Below are positions 11,414-23,064 of a stretch of 64,000 nt of DNA, piece after piece (the first letter of the stretch is position 1; every line of letters begins with the position of its first letter). A model generated the notes under the pieces. The model was not told the DNA's origin and searched no databases. It saw only the letters and a program-made list of their open reading frames with translations. This DNA comes from Mytilinidion resinicola (lineage: Eukaryota > Ascomycota > Dothideomycetes > Mytilinidiales > Mytilinidiaceae), in contig NW_022985446.1 of the NCBI RefSeq assembly GCF_010093595.1, forward strand, positions 455,616 through 519,615, given 5' to 3'. The translations under genes were made by a program, and so were the position numbers.

Positions 11414-12377
11414 ATGTGGCGCCCTCAAATCGCAAGGACACCGTCCACCAACGTAGGCGCGGGAAGCGCAGAGAGGATGCTGGAGGGCAAGGTTGGAATT
11501 GTGACTGGTGCTCCAAGAGGTAAATATGCATTGCTGATTTTGCAGCGTTAATGACACGAACTTACCATTTCCCCCAGGTATCGGCATTGCAATCTGTCAC
11601 AACCTCGCCAGCAAAGGCTGCTCCCTCGTCCTGAACTACATATCCGACTCATCCGCCGCGCCAGCTGATGAACTTGCTTCACAACTCCAGAGGGAATACG
11701 GTGTCAAGGCCGTACCAGTACAAGCAGATCTGGGATCGGAGAAAGGCCCGGAGTACCTGATCTCAATGGCCAAGAGCTCCTTCCAGCACCCAAAGACGCA
11801 GAAGTTCCAGCTGGACATCATCATCAACAATGCCGGCGTGGCACACAACAACAAGATAGACGAGGTGAATGCGGAGGATTTTGCGTGGCAGTACAACATC
11901 AACGTCCGTGGACCGCTTTTCTTGATGAAAGCCGCGTTGCCATACCTTCCCCACGACCGGTCAGGCCGAATTGTGAACCTCTCCAGCGTTAGTGCAAGCT
12001 GTGGCTTCATTGCGCAGTCTGTATATGGTGGAACGAAGGCAGCGTTGGAGGCAATGACGCGAACGTGGGCACGAGAGCTTGCAGAGCGAGCAATTGTCAA
12101 TGCCGTCAATCCTGGGCCCGTCGGGACGGACATGTACTGGAACAACAAGCCAGAATTCTTCGATCAGATAAGGCCATTCCTGCAGAACACACCACTGGCA
12201 GCACCGAGAGACGGAATAGATTCGAAGGAGCTTGTTGAGGCTTCGAAGAAAGCTGGTGGCAGACCAGCGTATGAGGAGGAGATTGCGGGTGTAGTTGCGA
12301 TGTTATGCTCGCCAGATGCAGCATGGAGCACCGGCAACGTGGTGTGCGCGAACGGAGGGTTCAGGTTCAGTGTTTAG
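11414..12377 (+). CDS. short-chain dehydrogenase/reductase (FabG-like)
   Basis: Two exons, 11414-11519 and 11578-12377, with a 58-nt intron (GTAAAT..CCCAG) that splits the cofactor motif. The product is about 301 aa from ATG 11414 (MWRPQIART). A shorter start at 11477 (MLEGKVGIVTGAPRG) is the position most SDRs begin at, so the first 21 residues may be a leader or untranslated. Classical SDR features: TGAPRGIG for NAD(P) binding, IINNAGVAHNN, a Ser in LSSVSAS, and the active-site YGGTK, followed by NAVNPGPVGTDM. The C-terminal VVCANGGF is usual for the family. It resembles 3-oxoacyl-ACP reductase-type enzymes. Substrate unknown. It is divergent from methionine synthase, with no sign of a joint pathway. 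Confidence 0.88.
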
Positions 12378-13301
12378 CGATATGTGACCTGAGAGACTCA
12401 AATGTAACCTTAATAGCTAATGCAAGATACCACTAAAGATCAAGTATTTGGGAATACTCCGTCCATTCATTTTAGGCCGTAGTAACTTGATAATCTCTTT
12501 ACCGATCCGGTCAGAGCCGCAGAACAGGAGTCTCGCTTGTCAGATATTCTGTATGCAAAGGAAATAAATGTGACTGTACAAATCATGTTAATTGAAGTGT
12601 ACTATCAGGGATCCCAGAGTCGTGATGTGGGTAATGCTTGGCATGTTGTTGACCAGCCTCTTTCGTCTCAGCTTCAAGGGAACTGCCAAGGTCGCAACGC
12701 CCCGCCAGCATGAACCTTCACGTGCTGGCGGCTATCGAATAAAAGTTGGCATGTTCGAGATCGAATCAAGACACTAATAGTTAGTAGTAGGCTGGTGAAT
12801 GGCGGGTCTCGCCGCCCACCCCGTATGGTTGCCCATGGCGACGGCACGTTCGCATCGCGGCAATCTTGCTTGATGCGCAGCACCTGGCACCCACCCGTTG
12901 CTACCCAGCTCGTGCAGCGCCCAGCAGACGACGGCAGCCATCCGAGACGGCCGATTGGATCCGCTTTATCAAACAGGTCGAGGGGCGGATAGCAGAACTC
13001 AGGGTTTCCCCGTTTCGCAATTCTGTGGCTGGGCCTCTGTTTACAGGCCTTTTGACGCTGAGGCCAACCTCTCCATTTTGTCAGATAGCCTCCCTCAGTC
13101 CCCTCATTGATCGTCAGTCCTTCTTACGGCGCTGTCGAAGTTACTCTCACCTCTGCCCTCGCTCCTCGAACCCGACCTTCAAGCCATTACTCCAGCGGAC
13201 GGGATTCAACAACACAGCAATGAACCTGTAGTCGCACTCGGACCGACGACGGAGCCCTGCTTCAACCGTACCAGAGTTCTGACGTGTCGTTTGCCGTCAA
13301 T
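12378..13301. other. intergenic, no gene seen
   Basis: 3' region of the SDR gene and 5' leader/promoter of the kelch gene. The pyrimidine-rich stretch at about 13080-13200 looks like a fungal promoter/5' UTR. No supported ORF. Confidence 0.4.
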
Positions 13302-16300
13302 ATGGAGAGATCTCATCTCGTCACTTTATGGGCGGGTCTCCTGTCTCTCCTGCTGGTACCCGCCTCCGCGCAATTACCATACAATCCGACGCGCATACTT
13401 CAGAATAGTTCCTCGCTGTACATATTCCAACCGGCAACGGATGCGCAATTCCAACTCGACATACTGGACCTATCCACCTCGATTAAATCTTCCAATCTGA
13501 GCCCCAAGACGCTCTACTCCTCTCTGCCATTCCTCGACTCCAAAATCGCAAAGGCCTTCACCCCGGTACTCGACCATGGAGGGAACATTACCGTGTACAC
13601 TGGGAGTTGCGCTGCTGGTGCTGAAGGGGCAGAACTCTGGACTTTCACGCCGGATCACTCGGATTCGAATGGCAATGGCAGTTGGAAACAAGAGCAGATA
13701 ACACCGAAAGATGTGGGAAACAACAACGCAGTGACTGGCCCCAACTTCCTCAATGGCGGGGTATCCTTCTCCAGCCTAGTCAATAGCAATGCCTCGAATG
13801 TGGGCGCATACTTCTTTGGAGGCATGTGTCCCTTCGAAGATGCAACGCAGGATGCGTGGATGTCATCAGCGAACTATTCCAACCTCATGGTCAATATCGA
13901 TCCAACTTCGACGGATAAGAGCATCGGCTACCAAATTGGCATCTCTACAAGCCGAGGGCCCCCTATACCTGAAGCAGGCTTCTCTATGACTGGACTGGAT
14001 CCTAGCTACTGGAACGATACAGAAGGCGCCGAGACGGAGCAGCAAGATTTCGTGTTAGTCGGTGGGCATACAAGTCAAGCTTTCATCAACATGTCGCAAG
14101 TCGCGCTATTCTCTTTGCCGCAAGAGAGCTGGACTTTCTTGCCCATTGAACAACCAAACACCGAGCGAACCGACCTTGCCATCAGAACGGATGTCACAGA
14201 AATAGACCCTCGATCTGGACACACCGCTGTGCTTACCCCAGATGGACAGCGAATTGTGGTCTTTGGTGGATGGGTTGGGGATACTAGCACGCCCGCTGAC
14301 CCTCAACTCGCGGTCCTTGACGTCGGCGAAGGGTATGGAGGTCAAGGTCAATGGGAATGGAGTGCCCCCGCCACGTCTGGTCCTAACCTTGCGAATGACG
14401 CGGGCATATATGGCCATGGCGCAGTAATGCTTCCCGGTGGAGTAATGATGGTAGCAGGTGGCTACTCGATTCCTGCCTCCTCGAACTCACGTCGCAAGCG
14501 CGCAAACGTCGCCCAAGCCGCAAACACGCAAGCCTACTTCCTCAACACGACGTCGAACACTTGGATATCCGAGTACTCTCCTCCCGCAAATGTTTCTGGA
14601 ATGCCCGCAGAACAGAGCACTGGCCCTCTTTCTAAGACGTCGCAAAAGGCCGGCCTAGGCGTAGGAATCGGCATTGGTTGCGCAGCTGTTGTTGGCTTAT
14701 TGGCGTTCTATCTTTGGTATAGTCGACGACTTAGGAAGCAAAGAGACTTCCGAGAAAAAGATCTGAGGGAGCTGGCTCTTGGTGCTCATCGCTACAACGC
14801 CGAAGGAGTCACACCGGGTGAGATTGACAGGCGAGGTGGGAGCATCGAAGCGGCTGAATATCTTGATGCGACTGGCCATGGTCCATACCCAGTAGATGTT
14901 ACTCGATCGAAAAGTTGGAGGGGATCAGGAAATCAAGAAGCTGAGCGTACTGGTCTACTGGTGGAAATACCGAGTCCTACGAGAGGCCTTCGTCGAAGTT
15001 TGCCCGGACGCGGAAACCATCACCTTATCCCCAGATACGACGAGAGACGAGCGCAAGGACCTGGTGATATTCATCCTATTGACGAGCTAGAAGAAGAAGA
15101 GCAGGACGTTACGACTAAAGCGCCAGATATGAGCGAGCGAGCAGCTGTTAACCCTCTCCGAACATCCGCATTCGCGAATGCTCCGACTCTAGATCCGTTT
15201 ACCGACCCGAACCCTCTAAGCAGCCATCCAGTCTCAGGCCTTACTCGAGACCTACTCACTCAGTCTGCTCCACCCTCTCCAGAACATGAAAATGCGGATC
15301 ACCCTCGAGCTTGGTCGCCGGATTGGGACCTAGCTGCCAATGCACTTCTGGCTCGTGGCCCCAGCCCCTACACTGGCCGAGTTTCTCCGGACAAATCAGA
15401 CCGCACAGGCTCGAATCTCAGCGAGCGAAGCACGCGTTCAAACCTTTCTTCGCGCTCTACTGGGGCAGGGAGCGTAGTTCGAAGCGTCTCCATTCGCTCG
15501 GCAGCTCTTTTGAACACCATGTCAAACCCGTTCACAACACCAGAGAACAGCCCCACCCGCGAGAAGCACCATCGACAGAGCGGCGGCTGGCAGAGTGCCC
15601 AAGATCCCCGTACCCGATCATTCACGAGTACGCGGCCGAGTACTGCGAACGGTGACGCAGACTCATTCATCACTGCGCGATCCAATTTCGGTCAACTCCA
15701 GGCTGAAGGCGAAGCGCTTCTCGGCGGTCGACCCGATACATCATACGAGTCGTCCTCAGGTTCCGTCGCCGGCTCAAACGGATACCCAGAAATGTCTGCC
15801 GCAACAACCACAGTGCTAACATCAGCAACCTCTATGGACTCTCGCCCCACCCGCGAACGCCGCAAGAGCTGGCTCGGTAGCGTACGCCGTGCTCTCGCCC
15901 GTTCAGCTGCAATCTCACCTCCGGAGGACCGCACCAAAAGCTTAACCGCCTCCGCTCCATACAGCGAGTGGACGGCTACCTCCCCTACTACGCCTAGTCA
16001 GGTCAGTCCAACCCGTAGTACAGCACCACCGCGCCGGGCAGCCTCCGACGCCAGCTTCTGGCGCTCGAAACGCGGCGCTCGCGACTGGGATATCGATATT
16101 GACGGCCCGTCTGAAGAAGGCAGACCTAAATGGCGGCGTAACAGCGGTGATGACTGGGGTGCTCCGGAGGATGAGGAGGCCAGACAAAAGGAACAGCAGG
16201 AGGCGGAGATGGACTGGGACGTTGAAGCAGCGGTAGAGGCAAGGGTCGTCCAGGTTAGCTTCACAGTCCCACGCACGAGGCTGCGGGTCGTCAATGCAGA

Positions 16301-16559
16301 TGACGCGGCGAGCTTGAGGAGTGTGAGTGCGCTAAGCAGACTGGGAAGTGTTCGGAGTAAGAAGAGTGTAGAGAGGAGCGGAGGAAGTCGCGAGGACGTG
16401 AAAGAGGGCATTCAGGAGGTCTTGAACGAAGATCCTAGGGAAACAGTTCTAAGAACGCCATCTCCGCCTCCATCCCCGCCAAGATCTCCTCCACGACCAA
16501 CGGGGAGTCCGGGCTCGAAAGTCGCGGAACGTGTGAAGATGTTCGAAGGGGGTTTGTAG
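13302..16559 (+). CDS. kelch-repeat type I membrane protein
   Basis: Single exon, about 1085 aa from ATG 13302. The reading frame opens earlier, but only with a GTG at 13284. The signal peptide is at residues 1-24 (hydrophobic LWAGLLSLLLVPASA). The lumenal or extracellular part (to about residue 445) has kelch/galactose-oxidase propeller features (RSGHTAVLTPDGQRIVVFGGWVG, GHGAVMLPGGVMMVAGG) and several NxS/T sites. A transmembrane helix lies near residues 450-472 (GVGIGIGCAAVVGLLAFYLWY), followed by a basic stop-transfer (SRRLRKQRDFREKD). The cytosolic tail of about 600 aa is Ser/Pro/Arg-rich and probably disordered. A beta-propeller ectodomain with a phosphorylatable tail suggests a cell-surface or polarity-related sensor. 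The exact role is unknown to me. Confidence 0.85.
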   Translation: MERSHLVTLWAGLLSLLLVPASAQLPYNPTRILQNSSSLYIFQPATDAQFQLDILDLSTSIKSSNLSPKTLYSSLPFLDSKIAKAFTPVLDHGGNITVYTGSCAAGAEGAELWTFTPDHSDSNGNGSWKQEQITPKDVGNNNAVTGPNFLNGGVSFSSLVNSNASNVGAYFFGGMCPFEDATQDAWMSSANYSNLMVNIDPTSTDKSIGYQIGISTSRGPPIPEAGFSMTGLDPSYWNDTEGAETEQQDFVLVGGHTSQAFINMSQVALFSLPQESWTFLPIEQPNTERTDLAIRTDVTEIDPRSGHTAVLTPDGQRIVVFGGWVGDTSTPADPQLAVLDVGEGYGGQGQWEWSAPATSGPNLANDAGIYGHGAVMLPGGVMMVAGGYSIPASSNSRRKRANVAQAANTQAYFLNTTSNTWISEYSPPANVSGMPAEQSTGPLSKTSQKAGLGVGIGIGCAAVVGLLAFYLWYSRRLRKQRDFREKDLRELALGAHRYNAEGVTPGEIDRRGGSIEAAEYLDATGHGPYPVDVTRSKSWRGSGNQEAERTGLLVEIPSPTRGLRRSLPGRGNHHLIPRYDERRAQGPGDIHPIDELEEEEQDVTTKAPDMSERAAVNPLRTSAFANAPTLDPFTDPNPLSSHPVSGLTRDLLTQSAPPSPEHENADHPRAWSPDWDLAANALLARGPSPYTGRVSPDKSDRTGSNLSERSTRSNLSSRSTGAGSVVRSVSIRSAALLNTMSNPFTTPENSPTREKHHRQSGGWQSAQDPRTRSFTSTRPSTANGDADSFITARSNFGQLQAEGEALLGGRPDTSYESSSGSVAGSNGYPEMSAATTTVLTSATSMDSRPTRERRKSWLGSVRRALARSAAISPPEDRTKSLTASAPYSEWTATSPTTPSQVSPTRSTAPPRRAASDASFWRSKRGARDWDIDIDGPSEEGRPKWRRNSGDDWGAPEDEEARQKEQQEAEMDWDVEAAVEARVVQVSFTVPRTRLRVVNADDAASLRSVSALSRLGSVRSKKSVERSGGSREDVKEGIQEVLNEDPRETVLRTPSPPPSPPRSPPRPTGSPGSKVAERVKMFEGGL

Positions 16560-17001
16560 ATAAGATTGATGATTTGATTGGCGGCTTTCTTGTAGGTACT
16601 TGTAGGGTGGATCTTTGGACCTTCGCTTGGACAGCAGGATGGCGTTATGGAATGGGATCCGGTATACCTGGGGTTTTCTGAAGCGTGGTGTTTCAGCGCT
16701 GCTGTGGCAGGTTTTTAGACCCTGATTTTGCAATTAAGATACATTTAAATATTATGAGTCTTATGAGTGATGTGCGTACTGATTATTATACTGTAGAGCT
16801 ATGGAGATGGGGACGAGCGGTGACGCTCAAAATCGTTTCGAGCATTGAGTGTCACGTGCTTCTTTGCCAAGCATTTCCGAAGTTCCACCCGAACGGCAGT
16901 CCGCAACCTCAACACAAGGCGTGAGCTCCCATCGCCGTCTCGCGCACCCATTGACCCATCTCAACTCCACCACTCGGCCGTGATCGAGGGTCTCAATCAC
17001 C
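16560..17001. other. intergenic, no gene seen
   Basis: 3' region of the kelch gene and promoter of the complex I subunit gene. It contains a CACGTG hexamer at 16853-16858. Confidence 0.4.
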
Positions 17002-17827
17002 ATGTCGAACAAGTCTCTTGCTGCGGCCAAGGTGCGTTGACCCTACCCGATTTCATCCTCACTCCGACCACATCATACTCCTCAACCTCCCCTCCCTCTC
17101 CGCAACCCTTGCTATGCCCTCATCTCCAAAGAACCACCCTTGAATCTAGAAAATCAACGTGGCTTTCCCCATCCGTAGCTCCCTCAGCTAATCCAGCTTC
17201 CTCCCGCACAGAAATACACCGTCCAACCCCGCGGCATCTATGCCTTCATCAACCGCCTCTTCGCCGTCGACCCCCAGCGCAGCACCGGCGTACCACTGAA
17301 CCCGCAATTCCGCAACCCGCCGCCGGGCGCCAACCCGCCCGCCGACTACGACGACCCGACGACCGTGCCAGCCGCGGATCTGGCGGACAACCCGTACTGG
17401 AAGCGCGACGTGCGGCGGCGGTACCCGCAGCTGAGCGTGGTCGACCAAGCGACCAGCGTGGGGCTGCTGAGCGTGGGGAGCGCGGGCAGGGAGAAGGTCG
17501 AGTTGATCGGGGAGGCGGGACAGAAGCAGCTGGTGGCTGTGCAGGAGGAAGGGCAGAAGGGCCTGGCGGCGTTCTTTGAGAAGGAGAAGGGCGTCGCGAA
17601 GGATGTGCTGGGCCCCGGGGGGATGCCGCCGCTGCCGAGTGGGGCGTGGGCTGGGTCGGTGGAGGGGGTCAAGCGGTATGAGATGCCGGAGGAGCAATCG
17701 TATACGGCCGAGTGAGTAGTTTCTCTGCTGTGGTTATGGTGTGGAGGCCTTCGAAAAGAAGAGGCTGGTTTGCGGTTGATTGTAGGCTAACGTTTGATTT
17801 AGTTACCCGTGCAGAACTTTCCAGTAA
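17002..17827 (+). CDS. nuo21.3: NADH:ubiquinone oxidoreductase (complex I) 21.3 kDa accessory subunit
   Basis: Three exons: 17002-17031, 17212-17711 and 17803-17827. The introns are 180 nt (GTGCGT..CACAG) and 91 nt (GTGAGT..TTTAG). The product is about 184 aa. Exon 1 codes only MSNKSLAAAK and the last exon only completes D and adds YPCRTFQ, so both ends are easily lost in automatic models. The core matches the fungal 21.3 kDa subunit: KYTVQPRGIYAFINRLFAVDP, GVPLNPQFRNPPPG, DNPYWKRDVRRRYPQLSVV, and the closing YPCRTF. It is an accessory subunit of mitochondrial respiratory complex I. The frame-keeping splices and the matching C-terminus make the model solid. Confidence 0.88.
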
Positions 17828-18270
17828 GCGGCGTTGAAGATGCGTTTGTGGGTGGGTAGAAAGAAACAGCATGGACGTGGTTGTACATAAGAGTGAATAT
17901 GCTGCTTCTCATTGAAAACTTAAAGATTAGATTTTTATGGCAGTGTTTTGTTGATATTTGTTTACCGTAGTCGCCATATAAGGGCAGCAGTTGACGAGAT
18001 GTGGCCCAAGGTTACCAGCCGTCAACTGTGGTCTGCTTCGATTCCTTTCCCGACATCGTAGAAAAAGGTTTCCCTAGCTCGCTTTCGTCCCATCTTCTTT
18101 TCATCCCATCTCCCGTTTATCCCATCCTCGCGTGTTATGACGTCGCGCGTTGTAGAGTTTCCTCGCTCGCGTGGTCACCCTACGCGACCCTTTCGCATCT
18201 CACCTCTCCTTGCTCTTCACCAACCTCACCACACCGCCTGCGCACAACCACCACCCACCGTCTCCGCACC
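17828..18270. other. intergenic/5' leader of the RING protein gene
   Basis: The reading frame of the next gene is open from 18001 but has no ATG before 18271 that gives family-like sequence. The T/C-rich tracts at 18050-18260 look like a fungal 5' leader. Confidence 0.4.
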
Positions 18271-20876
18271 ATGGCGACGCCGTCTCCGCAGAGGCAAGTC
18301 GCGTCGGAGCACGACGTCATCTTTGCCTGCTCTATCTGTCAAGCAACGCTTTCGGAGATCTACGAGAAACCTGAGAGCGCGCGGGGCCTGCGCGATGGCC
18401 ACAGTCCGGTCGATCGCGTTGTCACTAAACTCTGGCTGACAGAATGCGCCCATCTTACCTGTAGCAAGCACTTGCCGGGCGGCGGTACGCACCTCACCCT
18501 CTCTCGCGTCCTGAAGCGATGCGATGTCCCGTTGCTGATCACTACAGGCGCGCCATTCCACCCAGCAGGCCAACAACCAACGGCGCCGTGCCCTTTCTGC
18601 CAACAGACCAAGGGCGAATCTACACCGAAGCGGCTCTTTGCTATTCGTAGTCGCAAGGACTATGATCCCCTGCTTCCGAAAGTGTGGTTTAAGGTCCCGC
18701 CCATCTCGCTTGATAATAGTACGGTTGAGATGGAGGGTCTTCGAGTGAGCACCTCCTCGCCAACCTAGCGCCAACGAATCACTGACGTATACCGATAGTT
18801 TCATTACACCTCCCTTCTCAGATTCAGCGCCCAGACGCACTTCAAGCTTAGAGAAACTCAGAAGCTCCTGGAAGAGACATTGACGGGAGCTGAGGCCTTT
18901 GAAAAGGCTGCGAATGAGGCGACCGAGGAGATACTGAAGCTGAAATGCGAGAATGAGCAGCTGAAAGGCATAGAGGTGGCGGTGAAGCGATGGGAAGCCC
19001 GAACCCCTACTATCAAACACTACTTGGCCGGCTACACCAAACTCTGCAGGTAAGTTTTGACGGCAGCAGTTACTGAACATTAGGCTGATCGTTTCCTAGC
19101 GAGAACAAAATGCTCAGAGAGAAGCTGAGAGGCGTTGGATACAACATCCCCGAAGGACGATACGCGCCGCCTGGAGATAATGAAGGCCGGCCTCGGCTGT
19201 CGCCAGAAGGTGCTCAGGAAATCCAACAAGATTTAGGCCTACTGAGCGACGAGAGTGTATTAGCCAGATACCGGGACACCTACGCGCAGTACAAGAACCA
19301 GAAACTTGCTCCCGCTGGAATTGTCCATACTGGCACTGGGAGCCACCATGTGTCGACTTCAGTACTTGGAAACTCAACAATGGTCGAACGCTCAGCGAAC
19401 CGTAGCGACCCATCAGATGCTTTGATAGTCAAAGCTTTCAAACGAAAGAGACTGGATTCGTCGCATGACCTTAGCAAAGTGGACAATCGCCAGTATGAAG
19501 TCAAGCCTCGAATTGAGAGTCGGGAACAAATGCCTCCGCCTCCTAATCGTCTTTCAAAAGTTCAAGAAGAATCTCCAAGAAAGTTCCCGGTGAGCAGGAA
19601 TGGGGGCCATGGCTATAGTACCGGCCAGACTAAGCGCAGTCCCGAGCTTCAGGTTTTCGAGGGTGATCAATGGCAGAGCCTGGTGGGACCGGACCGCATG
19701 CAGCATGTCGAGCGCCCGATGCAAGACAGGAGCGCAACCAGCCTGCGAAACCTGACTGTCGACAACAGATTACACGTTCCTTCGCCGCAGTTGAGGCACG
19801 TTCAGAGTGATTCGAGACTTCGCGAATCTGCTAGAGCCAGCGTGAATCTGCCTATCAAGTCGCCGCTGAGACGTCTAGATCGTCCGCCAACCTCGATGCA
19901 GCAGGATTCTTTCTCACAGCCGAATGAGAGCACTTCTCGTCACATAGAGGAGACTTCACGGAACAAACCCTGGATTAGGGACACACGTGCGAGCCCACGG
20001 TATGAGCAAGGTCACCCAATACAACAAACGTCATGGACGCAGCCTGCATATATGAATGACCATCAATGGTATGGCGAAGACCATCAAACTGCGTCCCAGC
20101 AATACTTTCCGCCTAGAAACGACCTAATACTGACCCAGAACGGTTTCAGCACCGAGAAACCCTTCCCCGGAGCGAACCATCCCACTATAACCGGCGTCCT
20201 TGATCCTAGAACTCCTGCGCCGAAGCGGACCATCAATGTCAATCTAGCTGATTCAGTCACTAGCCCGTTTTTCCGGAGCACATCCGTCGATCCTATTCCA
20301 AACCGAACTCGTCCAGTCCAGGAGCCCCAGATTATCCGCCCAGTCTTGCCGGACGCCACGCAAGGATATCTTATAGCTCCTACTCAATCACGCTTTGCCG
20401 AGCCTCGCAGCTTGAACGGCCTTTCGTTCATCAACTCACCACAAAACTCCAACAATGTGCCAATATACGAAGACCGCGCGCCGATTTCTGATCCAAGACT
20501 GACTCAGCCTGCTGTTGTTTATCCTAGCCCGCGCGAAAGCCAAGGTTTCTTCACTAGACCCGACTCCCATCGGTCGACTTTCTCGCAACACGACGCTGTT
20601 CCACCTTCAGGCCAATGGTACGCCCAAAAGCTCCACCCTCTTCCATCAGCAATGCCTTCGATGATGCATGCTACCGCTCCGAGCCGATCTGCTTCCCGAT
20701 CGTCCAGTCGATATCCAGGCGACAACGCACTGCTGTTCACCGGTGCCAAAATCGGAGGCGCGTCATCCATTTCCGGCCGCCGTCCTGTAACCCATCAGCG
20801 CTCGCTTGCTAGCCTGAACCCGCCTTCCCGCGGCATCTTCTCTTCGTATCAGGGCATGAGGAGCGTTAGGAGGTAA
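18271..20876 (+). CDS. RING-like zinc-finger protein with coiled coil and long Ser/Pro-rich tail
   Basis: Three exons: 18271-18744, 18799-19049 and 19100-20876. The introns are 54 nt (GTGAGC..GATAG) and 50 nt (GTAAGT..CCTAG). About 833 aa. The zinc-binding residues form a RING-like series: CSIC (20-23), CAHLTCSKH (59-67) and CPFC (107-110), with an unusually long first loop. Exon 2 encodes a coiled coil (KLRETQKLLEETLTGAEAFEKAANEATEEILKLKCENEQLK). The remaining ~600 residues are polar, low-complexity and probably disordered. The order RING, coiled coil, disordered tail is that of SUMO/ubiquitin ligases of the Zip3/HEI10 type in meiosis, but I see no specific residue match, so that is a suggestion only. 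Confidence 0.8.
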
Positions 20877-22638
20877 ATGTCGTTCCCCAGCAACTTCCCA
20901 CCTTGATCTTGATTTTTTTCAAACCTCCCTTTACGCTTGATTTCTCGCTTTCCTATTTGCGATTTGCGGCTGTCTCTCTCCCTGGGCGGTTTTGGATGGG
21001 GCGCATGGGCACGCGTTATACAGCTCAGATATATCAGAGGGTCGAGGAATAATGAGCATTCTTGGCCTTCTGCGTGTCTGGTGTTGCTTGTGTGACCTGG
21101 TGTCCCCTCCGTTGCGGATATGCGGTCGCTAATGGCGCCTTTTGCGGATGCGCTGAGTTTTGGAACCTGGCTAATGGAAGTAGATCTACGTCGGCTTTTC
21201 TGAGGAAGGTAGGCTCGAAGCTCTCGTTGAAGGAGAAGAATGGGGAGGCTAGGTAGGTGGGGTTTGGATGGGGTTGGGTAGGGGGTTTGGATGAGGAGGG
21301 AGAGTTGGACGTTGTAGGTTTTGGTTGTAGTTTTAGTATGAGAATGGAACTTGTGGATTTTGTGTGGGTTTTGGGAATGTGATGGGTGGTGAGGTTGCTT
21401 GGTGAGGCTTGAACGGACCGCGGTTCCGGAAGTGCGTGTTTCAGGTCGTCGGAGGCATGTTTATGGCACTATGTGTAGGGCGTTGGACTCATCCTAGAAG
21501 GTTTTAACGGTTGTCAAAGTGCTTTTGAGAGGGGCCTGATTTGGCGCGTTGTTATTGATCCGTTTGACAGACGTTGCGAATCGGCCTTTCGTTTTGAGCG
21601 TTTTGGAGACTGCATGCCGACGTCAGGTATACCCCTAACCACTCGGAAAAGTTGAGGCTGACGTAACGTGAAAGACGTTGGGAATTAGAGGATTATGCTG
21701 TGGCTTTTGCGCGACCTCAGATTCCGTACTTTACGCTCAGTGGGATACAATACATACCCCGATTTACAACGTCGACTGAAGCGTTTTGAACAACCTCAAA
21801 AGGTACGAGTGCACCTCTACGCCTATTACAATCTTTTGGCACGGAGGTAAAGCGGCAGACATCGCAAATCTGCCTCCCTGCTCGATGCTAATTAAGTAGA
21901 CACTCTGATTCACGCTTTTTATTAGAGAGTTTGAACGGCGACTGGAGATGTAGGCACACCTCTGTACCTTATCAAAATTAACGGCTTGCATGTAATAATT
22001 GTACCCTTGTACATTAGCTTCGTCTTTTCCAGGTTCTTGATATCCACAGACATGCTTCCGACCTTTTTGACAACCACCATATTACGAGCTGTTCGCTCTC
22101 GGTTGAAACACAGTAAGTTATGCGTTTTGACAGGCATCCCGATTCTTCGTTTAGATTTGAAGTATTCGCTACACCCTCGCAGTCTCCTGGCCCACTCCGA
22201 TCTACTAACACTATCCGCAAAACGCCGTCACAGCTTTGATCGATTGTGATATAGATGGATGACCTCGCAGTCATGCACGCCTAACTGTTCTAGAAGCTTT
22301 GTGTAGATTTCCGAGTTTGTTGACCCCGGCATTATGATAATAGAGGAATGTAGTATGGGTGAGAAGTGCTAGCCGTGTAGTCCAGATCACGTGATATATC
22401 TGCAACGACTTTCAAAGTGAATAGCAATATAGAACGAACTCTAAGACAGAATCGAATAGATGTAACTACCAATCATTAGCGTCCAATTTCCAAACCAAGG
22501 CCTCCTTCCCCAACCTGCCGATAGCAACCCCGGCCAAAGCCCAGCGCTGACACGAGTCAGCAAGCGCTCACCTCAAAACCTCACAGACCCTCCTCCTCCT
22601 CCTCCACACCCATCCCATCCCACCCCCAAAACCCCAAA
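20877..22638. other. gene-poor stretch of 1.76 kb
   Basis: No supported gene. G/T-rich 3' region at 20900-21400. Short ORFs at 21764-22274 lack motifs. A palindromic ATCACGTGAT lies at 22386-22395, about 250 bp upstream of the next start codon. Confidence 0.4.
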
Positions 22639-23064
22639 ATGCCACCCCCCTCCCCCCTCCCATCCCTCTTCCTCGCCGAAGCCCTCCTCAAAGTCGCCGG
22701 CGGCGCCTACTTCCTGCTCTCCCCAACCACAATCCTAACCCTCACCTCCACACCCCCCTTCCCAGCCTCCGCGCGTATGCTGATCCAGCATCTCGGATCC
22801 CAGACGCTGGCGTTCAGCGTCCCGCTTTTCCTGGCGGCGAGGAGCACGCCGCGGGCGGTGGCGAGTCGCAGGATTGTGTATTGGGCTGTTCTTGCGCGAG
22901 AAGGGTTTTTGATGGGGACGCTGTTGTGGCAGATTTGGGGGTTTGACGGGGGGAGGGAGGGAGAGTTTACGAGGGAGGGGCTGTGGAGGTGGGTGGCGGA
23001 GCTGGCGCCGTTTGTGGTGGGGAGGGTGTGGGTGCTTGGGTGGAGGGGGGAGTGGTTTGAGTAG
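22639..23064 (+). CDS. small integral membrane protein, unknown
   Basis: Single exon of 141 aa with a good ATG context (CAAAATGCC). Hydrophobic segments around residues 8-35 (SLFLAEALLKVAGGAYFLLSP), 47-66 (QHLGSQTLAFSVPLFLAAR), 77-97 (VYWAVLAREGFLMGTLLWQIW) and 115-132 suggest three or four membrane helices. No catalytic motif. It resembles short uncharacterised fungal membrane proteins. The strong bias to C or G at the third codon position fits real coding sequence. Confidence 0.6.
   Translation: MPPPSPLPSLFLAEALLKVAGGAYFLLSPTTILTLTSTPPFPASARMLIQHLGSQTLAFSVPLFLAARSTPRAVASRRIVYWAVLAREGFLMGTLLWQIWGFDGGREGEFTREGLWRWVAELAPFVVGRVWVLGWRGEWFE

Noticed and set aside
10920..11531. 203-aa minus-strand ORF
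   Set aside because: Overlaps the first exon of the SDR on the other strand and shows no motif.
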